DNA of 64,000 bases from CAWDMC01 sp963803295. Lineage in GTDB: Bacteria; Acidobacteriota; Terriglobia; UBA7540. The position numbers were made by a program, and so were the translations under genes. This document shows, in pieces, positions 26,386-33,895 of the stretch. The stretch spans positions 124,001-188,000 of the forward strand of contig CAWDMC010000010.1 of assembly GCA_963803295.1 (NCBI GenBank), given 5' to 3'. The notes beneath the pieces are model-generated. The model had not been told where the DNA came from. It ran no database searches and was given only the letters and a program-made list of their open reading frames with translations. Each line of letters opens with the position of its first letter. Position 1 is the stretch's first letter.

Positions 26386-28290
26386 TCATGGCTCGATTCG
26401 CCACCATCCTCGCCACTGCCCCGAGGCGACGTTGGCATCCCAAGCAGCCGTCCAGACGGCTCCGTCGGTCCCAATAACAAAGACGTCCAGCTTATTGGCA
26501 TCGCGCGATACGGCCGAGACCCCGCTCCCGGCCGCGGCCACTCCGTTCAGAATCCTCCACCACCCCCGCCACTGGCCGTTCGCGACGCTGGCGTCCCACG
26601 CCGCTGTATAGATGCCGTTGTCCGTACCTACTACAAACACGTCCAGTTTGTTTGGATCGCGTGCTACAGCCGCTACGGCGCTGCCTGACGTAGCGACGCC
26701 GTTCAGAATCCTCCACCAGCCCCGCCATTGTCCACTCGCCACATTGGCATCCCATGCAGCAGTATAGATGCCGCCGTCATTGCTCACGAGAAAGATGTCA
26801 AGCTTAGCCGAATCTCGTGACACCGCAGTGATCGTCCCTCCGGCCGGAATGGCACCGGTGAGAATGTTCCACCAGCCCCGCCACTGCCCGCTTGCAACGT
26901 TGGCGTCCCAGGCCGCGGAATAGGTCTTTCCATCTGTGCCTGCGACGAAGATATCAAGCTTGTTCGGGTCACGCGCCACGGCCGCGACCGATGATCCCGG
27001 CACTGCACTGAGATTGAGGATCTTCCACCAGCCGCGCCATTGTCCGCTCGCGACGCTGGCATCCCACGCAGCCGTATAGACACCGCCGTCGTTGCTCACG
27101 AGAAAGATGTCCAGCTTGCTGGGATCGCGCGAGACCGCACTGACGGTCCCGCCTACCGGTACGGCGCCGGTAAGAATGTTCCACCACCCGCGCCATTGGC
27201 CGTTGGTGACGTTACGATCCCAAGCCGCACTGTACGTTTTGCCATCGGTGCCGGCAACAAACAGATCCAGCTGGTTAACGTCGCGTGCTACCGCCGCCAC
27301 TGGCGTGGAGCTCGTCCCCTTTCCTCCCAGAATCGACCACCAGTCCCGCCAATTCCCGGAGAGCACGTCCTGCTGCCATGCGGCGCCATGCACGACGCCG
27401 CTCGAGTCAGTGACGAAGACGTCGAGGCGATCCGGATGGGCCACAACCGCTTGCGTGCCAATGCGAGCCGCATTGATCGATTGTGTTTTGTACGCGACGA
27501 GGTCGTTGGCGTAGTCCAGGACATATTCGAAAGGCATGTAACCGTAGCCGCCATCACCCCAACCCGCGCCCCAGCTATTGCGAAATACGAAGTAGCCGCC
27601 ACCGGCAAACGCGCTGTCCTTGCGGTATCCCACGAGCGGCACCGAGTGCCCGTCGAACACGGCGGTGGCTTTCTGGCTGAGCGGCGGTACGTTCATCACA
27701 TTGATGCCGCCGACAGTTGTCGTCCCCCATGCCGAACTCGTCGGCCACCATCCCCCAAAGGCGACGGGTGCGTTCGCGTCAAGATAAGCAATCGCGCGAT
27801 CAAGCTGGTTCTGCGATGCGCCGTGCGTATTGTCCCACGGCTTCACAAAGTCCGCCTCGAACCGGGTCCACAAACGGCCCGCATCGAGCAGCGACTGAGG
27901 GATGGAAGCCACCTCCGTCGCCTGATAGGGCTCGCTGGCCTCCGGGATAATCCCCCAGGCCTGATAGCCGGCATCAAGTTTGTCGAAATAGTCGCCGTCG
28001 CCGGTGTTGCCGGAGACGAGGTTGGTCACATAGTTGAGGTACTCCTCAGAGAGGTCGCTCAGTCCGCTGTTCAGCCGCGTGTCATACGCGTACTCGAGAA
28101 CAAACGTCATGGTGAACACGGAGCAGGTGCCGCGGGCGCCCTGATCCCGGACCGAGAGGCCCAACGATTGAATCGTCGGCCGGAGATCTACCTGCGGTAG
28201 CTTGCTCTGTGGCCCTGGTGGCGGCAGTTTTACCGGGTATGGCTTAATTGCGACGAATGGACGACGGGACAGCAAGGGGCGGGTAGACAT
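26386..28290 (-). CDS. Papain-like (C1) peptidase fused to seven propeller-type repeats
   Basis: A 634-residue two-part protein. The first half is a papain-type peptidase: Q50 and catalytic C56 in RDQGARGTCSVF, histidine H215 in FDGHSVPLVGY, and asparagine N238 in FRNSWGAGWGDGGYGY. No inhibitory propeptide and no clear signal peptide are present. Residues about 281-634 hold seven repeats of about 50 residues with the core LDIFVAGTDG...AAWD...GQWRGWW, as in seven-bladed lectin propellers such as PLL. Repeats 2, 4 and 6 carry VAAVARD and repeats 3, 5 and 7 carry VSAVSRD or close forms, which points to growth by two-blade duplication. I infer a sugar-binding module that targets the peptidase to glycoproteins. 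Confidence 0.9.
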   Translation of the reverse strand: MSTRPLLSRRPFVAIKPYPVKLPPPGPQSKLPQVDLRPTIQSLGLSVRDQGARGTCSVFTMTFVLEYAYDTRLNSGLSDLSEEYLNYVTNLVSGNTGDGDYFDKLDAGYQAWGIIPEASEPYQATEVASIPQSLLDAGRLWTRFEADFVKPWDNTHGASQNQLDRAIAYLDANAPVAFGGWWPTSSAWGTTTVGGINVMNVPPLSQKATAVFDGHSVPLVGYRKDSAFAGGGYFVFRNSWGAGWGDGGYGYMPFEYVLDYANDLVAYKTQSINAARIGTQAVVAHPDRLDVFVTDSSGVVHGAAWQQDVLSGNWRDWWSILGGKGTSSTPVAAVARDVNQLDLFVAGTDGKTYSAAWDRNVTNGQWRGWWNILTGAVPVGGTVSAVSRDPSKLDIFLVSNDGGVYTAAWDASVASGQWRGWWKILNLSAVPGSSVAAVARDPNKLDIFVAGTDGKTYSAAWDANVASGQWRGWWNILTGAIPAGGTITAVSRDSAKLDIFLVSNDGGIYTAAWDANVASGQWRGWWRILNGVATSGSAVAAVARDPNKLDVFVVGTDNGIYTAAWDASVANGQWRGWWRILNGVAAAGSGVSAVSRDANKLDVFVIGTDGAVWTAAWDANVASGQWRGWWRIEP

Positions 28291-28429
28291 GGCTCACTGG
28301 CTCCTTCGAGCACTGCAATTCCGGCATGTCGGTTCTTGATTCCCGGAGGGCTTGAGTATACAACGGGCCAGCACGTTCGCAACTTCAATCTTCTCCTGGT
28401 ATTGGGGACTGAAACCAACTGTATGTATA

Positions 28430-29707
28430 TCATTCGGCCGGAAAGCGGCCATATTTGCGCACGGTCTCGTACATCGACAAGATATTCTCAATCGGCGCGC
28501 GCGCCTGAACATTGTGAACGGGATTGTAAACGAAACCTCCTCCCGTCCCAAATACCTTGATCCGCTGCCGAACTTCTTCGCGGACCTGATCTGGCGTCCC
28601 GAAGGGCAACGTGCTCTGGGTATCAACCCCTCCGCCCCAAAACGTCAAAGCATCACCGAATGTCGTCTTTAGTTCTACCGGGTCCATGCGTGCGGCCGAG
28701 GTCTGGACTGGGTTCAGGATGTCAAAGCCAGCCTCGACAAAGTCAGGCAGCAAGTCGCGCACCGAGCCGCAGCAGTGGGTGAACGTCTTCCACGAAGTAT
28801 GCTCATGGACCCAGTCGTTTACCGCCTTGTTGAAAGGCTTATACAGGGTTCGATAGGTTTGAGGAGAGACAAACGGTCCTGTTTGCATGCCGAAATCGGT
28901 GTAACTTGTAATCACCGCGGTAATCCGGTTCCCGACCACTTTGGCAATTTTCTCGAGATTGGCCAAGCCGATTTCGCATTGCCGCTCGAAGATTCTCGAT
29001 AGGTGATCCGGCCGGGTAATCGTACTCATCTGCCACTCTTCCACACTGCGAATCCCTTTGGGTTGCCTGAGCGATGGTCCTGGCGTGGCCGAGAAACTGC
29101 CAAAAGAAGTACCTCCGAAGCTCGCCAGGATCGCCTTATCCGTCATGGCAAAAAGCCGCTCCGCCTCGTCTCTCAGAAATGCAAGATCCTGATCGGATAT
29201 GGGGCCAAACTCTTCCAGGTTGTCTTCGACGGTCAAAGCCGCTTCGTCTATGGGGACTTGCCGCACGATGGCATCGAAGTAGTATCCACCTTTTGGCATC
29301 CGGCCGCTGGGCGAGGCGGCTCGGTCGCCTTCCGGATAAAGCAGAATATCCCCGTTGGCATCGGGTTCGGTGTTGAAGCCTTCAGGAACCAGTACCGGCG
29401 TGCCGGCGAAGGTAGTCCAAGGCTTCCATCCCTCGTTTCTGAACCCGAACATGGTTGTTGGCTTTTCGAGAGGAACCACATCCACTCCGAGCGCGTCTCT
29501 CAAGTCGGGCGAGATCTCCCCCAACATTTGGAACGGTTCGGTGACCTTTACGGGCGACCCAGGCGGATCAAGTCCCAACGCCTGGCGAAGGAGATAGACG
29601 CTGTCCACATGCATTCCCGTCGTGCCGCTTCCCCCAAGATCAAGAGGAATACGATCAGCGTCCTTGTGGCGCAAAACTGTTTCCACGCGTTCACGCGAAG
29701 TCAGCAT
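28430..29707 (-). CDS. Uroporphyrinogen decarboxylase (URO-D) family protein 2
   Basis: A 425-residue URO-D superfamily protein opening MLTSRERVETVLRHKDADRIPLDLGG. The likely zinc ligands are in FTHCCGSVRDLLPDF; FDILNPVQTSA follows, then FWGGGVDTQSTLPFGTPDQV and VHNVQARAPIENI. It is longer than family protein 1 through insertions in the middle. The methyltransferase-like branch is likely, with unknown substrate. It is downstream of the GH172 gene on the same strand (206 nt spacer), which ties it to sugar metabolism. A possible extended -10 promoter lies at 29761-29769. Confidence 0.88.
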   Translation of the reverse strand: MLTSRERVETVLRHKDADRIPLDLGGSGTTGMHVDSVYLLRQALGLDPPGSPVKVTEPFQMLGEISPDLRDALGVDVVPLEKPTTMFGFRNEGWKPWTTFAGTPVLVPEGFNTEPDANGDILLYPEGDRAASPSGRMPKGGYYFDAIVRQVPIDEAALTVEDNLEEFGPISDQDLAFLRDEAERLFAMTDKAILASFGGTSFGSFSATPGPSLRQPKGIRSVEEWQMSTITRPDHLSRIFERQCEIGLANLEKIAKVVGNRITAVITSYTDFGMQTGPFVSPQTYRTLYKPFNKAVNDWVHEHTSWKTFTHCCGSVRDLLPDFVEAGFDILNPVQTSAARMDPVELKTTFGDALTFWGGGVDTQSTLPFGTPDQVREEVRQRIKVFGTGGGFVYNPVHNVQARAPIENILSMYETVRKYGRFPAE

Positions 29708-29756
29708 CTTGGATCTCTCCAGCGGATTCCGGCTCCCTTTTCATCCGAAGCGCGGG

Positions 29757-29769
29757 ACTAAGTGTAGCA
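29757..29769 (-). promoter_or_regulatory. Possible extended -10 promoter of URO-D gene 2
   Basis: Read on the minus strand the site is TGCTACACTTAGT, containing TGN plus TACACT. Nearly the same 13 bases (TGTTACACTTAGT) lie at 31143-31155 before the GH172 gene. The match suggests a shared promoter or regulator site, but no -35 box is obvious. Confidence 0.3.
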
Positions 29770-29913
29770 ACACATGGACACTCTATCATCCCTGGCCTTT
29801 ACGACGGCAACCGGCGTTAAATCTTAGGAGCAAGGAAGATGGCCAAGGTTGGCAGGCCAAGGTGAAATCCGCCGCGAGAGTGGCCATGGTTTGAAGACAC
29901 TTGCGACCACCAC

Positions 29914-31041
29914 TCATCGCATACTGGGATCCTGGCCCGGCCCGCCGGTCGCCACAAACTTGGGAATGCGCTGTGCGACGGGCGGTAAGGGAGGGCGCGG
30001 CGCATGTGGTTCCTTTTGGTACCAGTATGCGACCGAGTAGAGATTGTCCGACCTCAGGTTGGCATGGCCATCCTCGATCGTAACTTTGATCGACTTGCGA
30101 AACCGGATGGGCGCCTCCAAGTGCCACCGATAGAGTGAGAATCGCCCTCCCGGCTCCCACCCATGAAACTCCGTTAGACCCACCAGGGGGAGGTTATAGA
30201 GTCGGGTGAAGCCCCATGCCCCGTTGAAATAATCCTCGCCTCCAGTACCGTGAATCCGCGGCTCTTTTTCATCGTCAATCCAGATCATTTCGTCGCCTTC
30301 ATTCCACCCGCCCCACTGGTTTTGAAAGACCGAAAATGTGACACCCACAAACTGACCGTTACCGGATGCCTGGAGCAGCACGTAGTTCCCTTCGCCGGCC
30401 TTGTTGTACCATCGACTGTCCTTCCTGGCTTGCTCGAAATTATTGCCGTAGAAATTCCCTTTGTACCAGCCTTGACATGGCGCGCATTGACGATACTCGG
30501 CATGGAAGTAGGCCGTTGAATCGGCCAGAGACGGCAACTTGACCCAATCGATATTCCAGTAGTAGTCGGAAATCTCTTTGCTGCCTTCATTGGTAACAGT
30601 GATGCGTCCGCGAGTGCGAAAGGGCATAGGGAAATAAGAGTTCAGCGCCTGCTCGGGTGCCACCGCAACCAGCGCCGAGGTGAATGTTGTGTACGTGCCC
30701 AAACCTAATCCAAAGAAGTCGCCGAGCGGCGTCTCGACACTGGGATGATCTTCCCCATCCCAATACATGCGCAGTACGACCTTCTTCAAGTGATATGCCT
30801 CTGACCACGAGGGAATGGTTGTCCAGATGTGGCGAATTTCACCAGGCCCCAATTCGTCGAAGATCGTGACGGTTTCGCCCGACCTCAAGCTGACGTAATC
30901 ACCATTCCCACCGCTGCGATCGTAGCTGGAGGAGCGTTGCGATTCATAGTCCTGGAGTTGCGCAAGGCTGCTGACCGGCATCTGGGCAAGAAGAACTTGG
31001 GGCAGCAAAAGAGCAATAGCGGCCAGGCGGCCTGCAGTCAT
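29914..31041 (-). CDS. Secreted DUF2961 / GH172-type glycoside hydrolase
   Basis: A 375-residue protein with an N-terminal signal peptide (LAAIALLLPQVLLAQ) and a DUF2961 domain: SSYDRSGGNGDY, IRHIWTTIP, VETPLGDFFGLG, ALNSYFPMPF, and the acidic motif RIHGTGGEDYFNGAWGF. Family GH172 includes enzymes acting on difructose dianhydride and alpha-D-arabinofuranosides; the product should act outside the cytoplasm. It is divergent from the two GH2 genes and upstream of URO-D gene 2. A decayed relative lies at 36366-36815. The ending is complete. Confidence 0.88.
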   Translation of the reverse strand: MTAGRLAAIALLLPQVLLAQMPVSSLAQLQDYESQRSSSYDRSGGNGDYVSLRSGETVTIFDELGPGEIRHIWTTIPSWSEAYHLKKVVLRMYWDGEDHPSVETPLGDFFGLGLGTYTTFTSALVAVAPEQALNSYFPMPFRTRGRITVTNEGSKEISDYYWNIDWVKLPSLADSTAYFHAEYRQCAPCQGWYKGNFYGNNFEQARKDSRWYNKAGEGNYVLLQASGNGQFVGVTFSVFQNQWGGWNEGDEMIWIDDEKEPRIHGTGGEDYFNGAWGFTRLYNLPLVGLTEFHGWEPGGRFSLYRWHLEAPIRFRKSIKVTIEDGHANLRSDNLYSVAYWYQKEPHAPRPPLPPVAQRIPKFVATGGPGQDPSMR

Positions 31042-31142
31042 CGGATCTTCTCCTCGCGAGCCAAGCCAGATCGTGATCCCGTACTTCTTCGGGTCAGCAG
31101 TGTGTCATGCGAAGGTTTGGTTTCTTACGCCACTGTTGGCAA

Positions 31143-31155
31143 ACTAAGTGTAACA
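31143..31155 (-). promoter_or_regulatory. Possible extended -10 promoter of the GH172 gene
   Basis: On the minus strand the site reads TGTTACACTTAGT, one base different from the site before URO-D gene 2. It lies about 105 nt before the GH172 start codon. The shared sequence is the main support. Confidence 0.3.
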
Positions 31156-31253
31156 AATTTCCTGCTGCTTCCAGGCTGGTGTTGAATGGAGCAAGGGACT
31201 ATCACAGGTGCCAGTGAAAGACGGGGAAAGGGTCTTATCGCAAGGGGTGGAGT

Positions 31254-31290
31254 GTCAACATGTCAAGATGTTGACTCGGAACTTGTTCCG
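31254..31290. promoter_or_regulatory. Twin palindromes, candidate operators for the GH2/GH172 genes
   Basis: GTCAACAT at 31254-31261 pairs exactly with ATGTTGAC at 31268-31275 (6-base spacer). Immediately beside it, CGGAAC-tt-GTTCCG fills 31277-31290. Two perfect dyads side by side in a divergent promoter region look like operator sites for one or two sugar-responsive repressors. No matching regulator gene is next to them. Confidence 0.5.
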
Positions 31291-31449
31291 CAGCGCAATT
31301 CAGGTTGACTAGTGATTTCAAATGACGTATAGGATGGGGGCGGCGTTGCCGCCTGCGCGCGTCGCGGCCTCGTGCAAACGAAGTATTACATACTTTTTGG
31401 ACGTCTTCCCATTTGGACGCTTTACCGAGTACAGAGGAGGAGGTGTCAT

Positions 31450-33849
31450 ACGATTACGCGACGGAAGTTTGTAGCCACTGCTTCAGCGTTGCTTTCATCT
31501 GCCTATGCCGCAGCGGAGAAGACTTCAGCCGGCAGTTCAGAATCTTCCGACCGTGGCCGCTCGCGAATCAGCCTGGAAGGGGAATGGGAACGATACATCG
31601 GTGAAGATCTTTTTGACACCGTGCAGGTGCCCTCTTCCCTTCACCCAACCGGTTTCTACAGTCTGAAACGCAAAATCCTTGTTCCCAAGCCCTCCTCTCG
31701 GCAACGAGCGTTCATCCACTTTGATGCCGTCACCTACTTCGGAAGAGCCTCCTTCAACGAGATAGAAATCGGAACGACGATCCCCTACGTGCCCTTCGAT
31801 TTCGAAATCACTCGTCAAGTCAAAGCAGGGACAAACATCGTTGAAGTAGCCATCGCGGACCTCCCTCCCGCGCCTGTCGGTGGCGGCAGAGACGAGATCG
31901 CCTTGGGCGTGAATCCCGGCTGGGAGGCCTACGGTGGGATCATTCGTGAGGCCTACGTTGAAGTCCGATCCGACGCTTTCATCGATAATGCGCGATTCGG
32001 CTACAGCCTGTCGCCTGACTATTCGAAAGCCGCATGCCTGATCCGTGTTTACCTCTCTTCCGCAGTCGCATCGAAAAGTGACTTGACCGTTTCCCTCTTC
32101 CAAGGGAAATCGGAAATAGCACGCGCTGAAAAGACGTTCACCATGGCTGCAGGGTCAAGCGAAGCCGATCTTGCTTTTGACTTGAACACGCCCTGCTTAT
32201 GGTCTCCCGAGGAACCGAACCTCTACGGACTCCGGGTGATTCTAACCACCGGGCACGGCGAGGATGTCTGGACCTGCCGAATCGGGTTTCGCCACGCGGT
32301 CGCCCGGGGCCCTGAGTTCCTGCTGAACGGCAAGCGGCTCATGTTGAACGGTGTCTGTCGGCACGACATGTGGCGGGAACAAGGGTTCACGCTGACCCGG
32401 CAACAGATGGAACAGGATATGCGGATGATCAAGTCGCTGGGCTGTAACTTCGTCCGGCTCGTTCATTATCCCCATCACCGTTATGTCATCGATTTAGCCG
32501 ACGAGCTAGGCTTACTTGTTAGCGAGGAACCTGGCTACTGGAACATGGATTTTAGTAAGATGCCCCAATCCATGATCGATCTCGGCTATCGGATTATGGA
32601 GAAGGTTATCCGGCGCGACTGGAACTCGCCCTCGGTCTTCGCCTGGCTTCTCTCGAACGAGTGCACCTTAACGGCAGAGTCTCTGCGGGAAGGCAAGGCT
32701 CTTTGCAACCGCCTCGATCCGATTGGCCGATTCGTTTCAGCTGCGAACAGCATGCGCAAAGAAAAGGCCAAACCCCTCTTCGAAGAAGCAGAATTGGATT
32801 TCTTTGACCAGCATCCCTACACCTTTAATCTCGATGAATTCAACGCCGAGGCCGACTACAACGGGCCCGGCAAGCCGCTTACATTCACAGAATGGGGTGG
32901 CAAAGCCATTGGACAGTCACCGATCGTAATGCGGAACACCGTTGATCGCATGCTTGACCTCATCGAGGCACATCAGCTGGCGGGACACGTTTTCTGGAGC
33001 TGGCAGGACATGCGCCAGTACAGCCGCATTGACGGGGAAATGCGGAACGGCGTCCTGGAGTCGGGCGTAGTTACCGAAGGTCGTGAACCGCGCGACGTGG
33101 TTTACCTGGAACTCGCGCGGCTGTTCGCAGGCCGCCGGCATGACGGCGAGCAGCCTAGCGTTCGCCCCCAAGTTCTGCCGCTTAAGCGCATTACCTGGTC
33201 GCGAGGAAACCATTTTCAGCCGTTAGATCTCCAGCCCCTAGCCAATGCGCCGGATGGCGCCAGAGCTTGGGCAGCGCTTGAGGCGAGCTTGTCGAAGTAC
33301 TGGTCTACGGCGTCTTATGCCCACAACCAATGGAAACGGACAGGGGGCAAATTCCTTCTCTGGCAAGATGAGAAGTTGGATGTCGCCGGCGTTCCTTTCC
33401 ACTCTCCAGTGGCGGACAATCACGTACGGCCGCTTGTCTTGAATTCCGAATTGCCCGAAGTCACCATCCCGGTCGGCCTCAATTGCCAACGGTTGCATGT
33501 GCTGGGGCATGTGACATTGCCTGAAGGTTACCCAACGACGGGAGAAATGGGCCAGTCCGTTGCGACTTATACGCTGCGATACTCGTCAGGCAAAGTCGCG
33601 GAGATTCCGATCCGCAACGGCCACGAGGTGGCGCGTGCCAACCTGATCCACGTCGCGACGCGCGTCAATTGTGAGCCGACGGAGGCACAGCGCGCGCTGC
33701 TCTTCGTCAAAGACCTGGCTCGCGAGCACTATCAGGTCCTGCTCTACACAATTCCGCTGGAAGGCGGAAAACTCTCCAGTCTCAGTTGCAGGCTCAATCG
33801 AAACCAGCCAGCCTTGGCGATATTTGCCGTTACCGCTGAACAGGCGTGA
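31450..33849 (+). CDS. Glycoside hydrolase family 2 protein A, Tat signal, likely ACG start
   Basis: A GH2 enzyme of about 800 residues. It begins with a twin-arginine signal (ITRRKFVATASALLSSAYA), then the jelly-roll domain (FDTVQVPSSLHP), an Ig-like domain and the TIM barrel. Predicted acid/base is E404 in FAWLLSNEC and nucleophile E481 in LTFTEWGG. A C-terminal beta-rich part of about 200 residues is shared with protein B. The only in-frame standard start is GTG 31372, without a ribosome-binding site. AGGAGGAGG at 31435-31443 points instead to ACG at 31450, exactly where protein B has ATG. The residue before the acid/base is serine rather than the usual glycine. Confidence 0.88.
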   Translation, partial: TITRRKFVATASALLSSAYAAAEKTSAGSSESSDRGRSRISLEGEWERYIGEDLFDTVQVPSSLHPTGFYSLKRKILVPKPSSRQRAFIHFDAVTYFGRASFNEIEIGTTIPYVPFDFEITRQVKAGTNIVEVAIADLPPAPVGGGRDEIALGVNPGWEAYGGIIREAYVEVRSDAFIDNARFGYSLSPDYSKAACLIRVYLSSAVASKSDLTVSLFQGKSEIARAEKTFTMAAGSSEADLAFDLNTPCLWSPEEPNLYGLRVILTTGHGEDVWTCRIGFRHAVARGPEFLLNGKRLMLNGVCRHDMWREQGFTLTRQQMEQDMRMIKSLGCNFVRLVHYPHHRYVIDLADELGLLVSEEPGYWNMDFSKMPQSMIDLGYRIMEKVIRRDWNSPSVFAWLLSNECTLTAESLREGKALCNRLDPIGRFVSAANSMRKEKAKPLFEEAELDFFDQHPYTFNLDEFNAEADYNGPGKPLTFTEWGGKAIGQSPIVMRNTVDRMLDLIEAHQLAGHVFWSWQDMRQYSRIDGEMRNGVLESGVVTEGREPRDVVYLELARLFAGRRHDGEQPSVRPQVLPLKRITWSRGNHFQPLDLQPLANAPDGARAWAALEASLSKYWSTASYAHNQWKRTGGKFLLWQDEKLDVAGVPFHSPVADNHVRPLVLNSELPEVTIPVGLNCQRLHVLGHVTLPEGYPTTGEMGQSVATYTLRYSSGKVAEIPIRNGHEVARANLIHVATRVNCEPTEAQRALLFVKDLAREHYQVLLYTIPLEGGKLSSLSCRLNRNQPALAIFAVTAEQA

Positions 33850-33895
33850 ATGCAGGGTTCTCACCCAGATCAGCACACGTGAAGAGGTGTGAGCG

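Larger units (their letters stand above)
31042..31449. other. Divergent control region between GH172 and GH2 genes
   Basis: About 400 bases without a supported gene. It contains the candidate promoter at 31143-31155 for GH172 and two neighbouring palindromes at 31254-31290, described separately. A GTG at 31372 opens a long in-frame extension of the GH2 gene but has no ribosome-binding site. Confidence 0.5.

Noticed and set aside
26386..27450. Regular DNA repeats of about 156 bases that might look like a CRISPR or VNTR array
   Set aside because: The repeats are in frame, with about 50-residue protein units of the propeller; there are no unique spacers with short constant repeats.
27040..28200. 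Long plus-strand open frame of 386 codons
   Set aside because: It is antisense to the papain-propeller gene, whose repeats and catalytic motifs are clear; the plus-strand product is arginine/proline-rich without any family motif.
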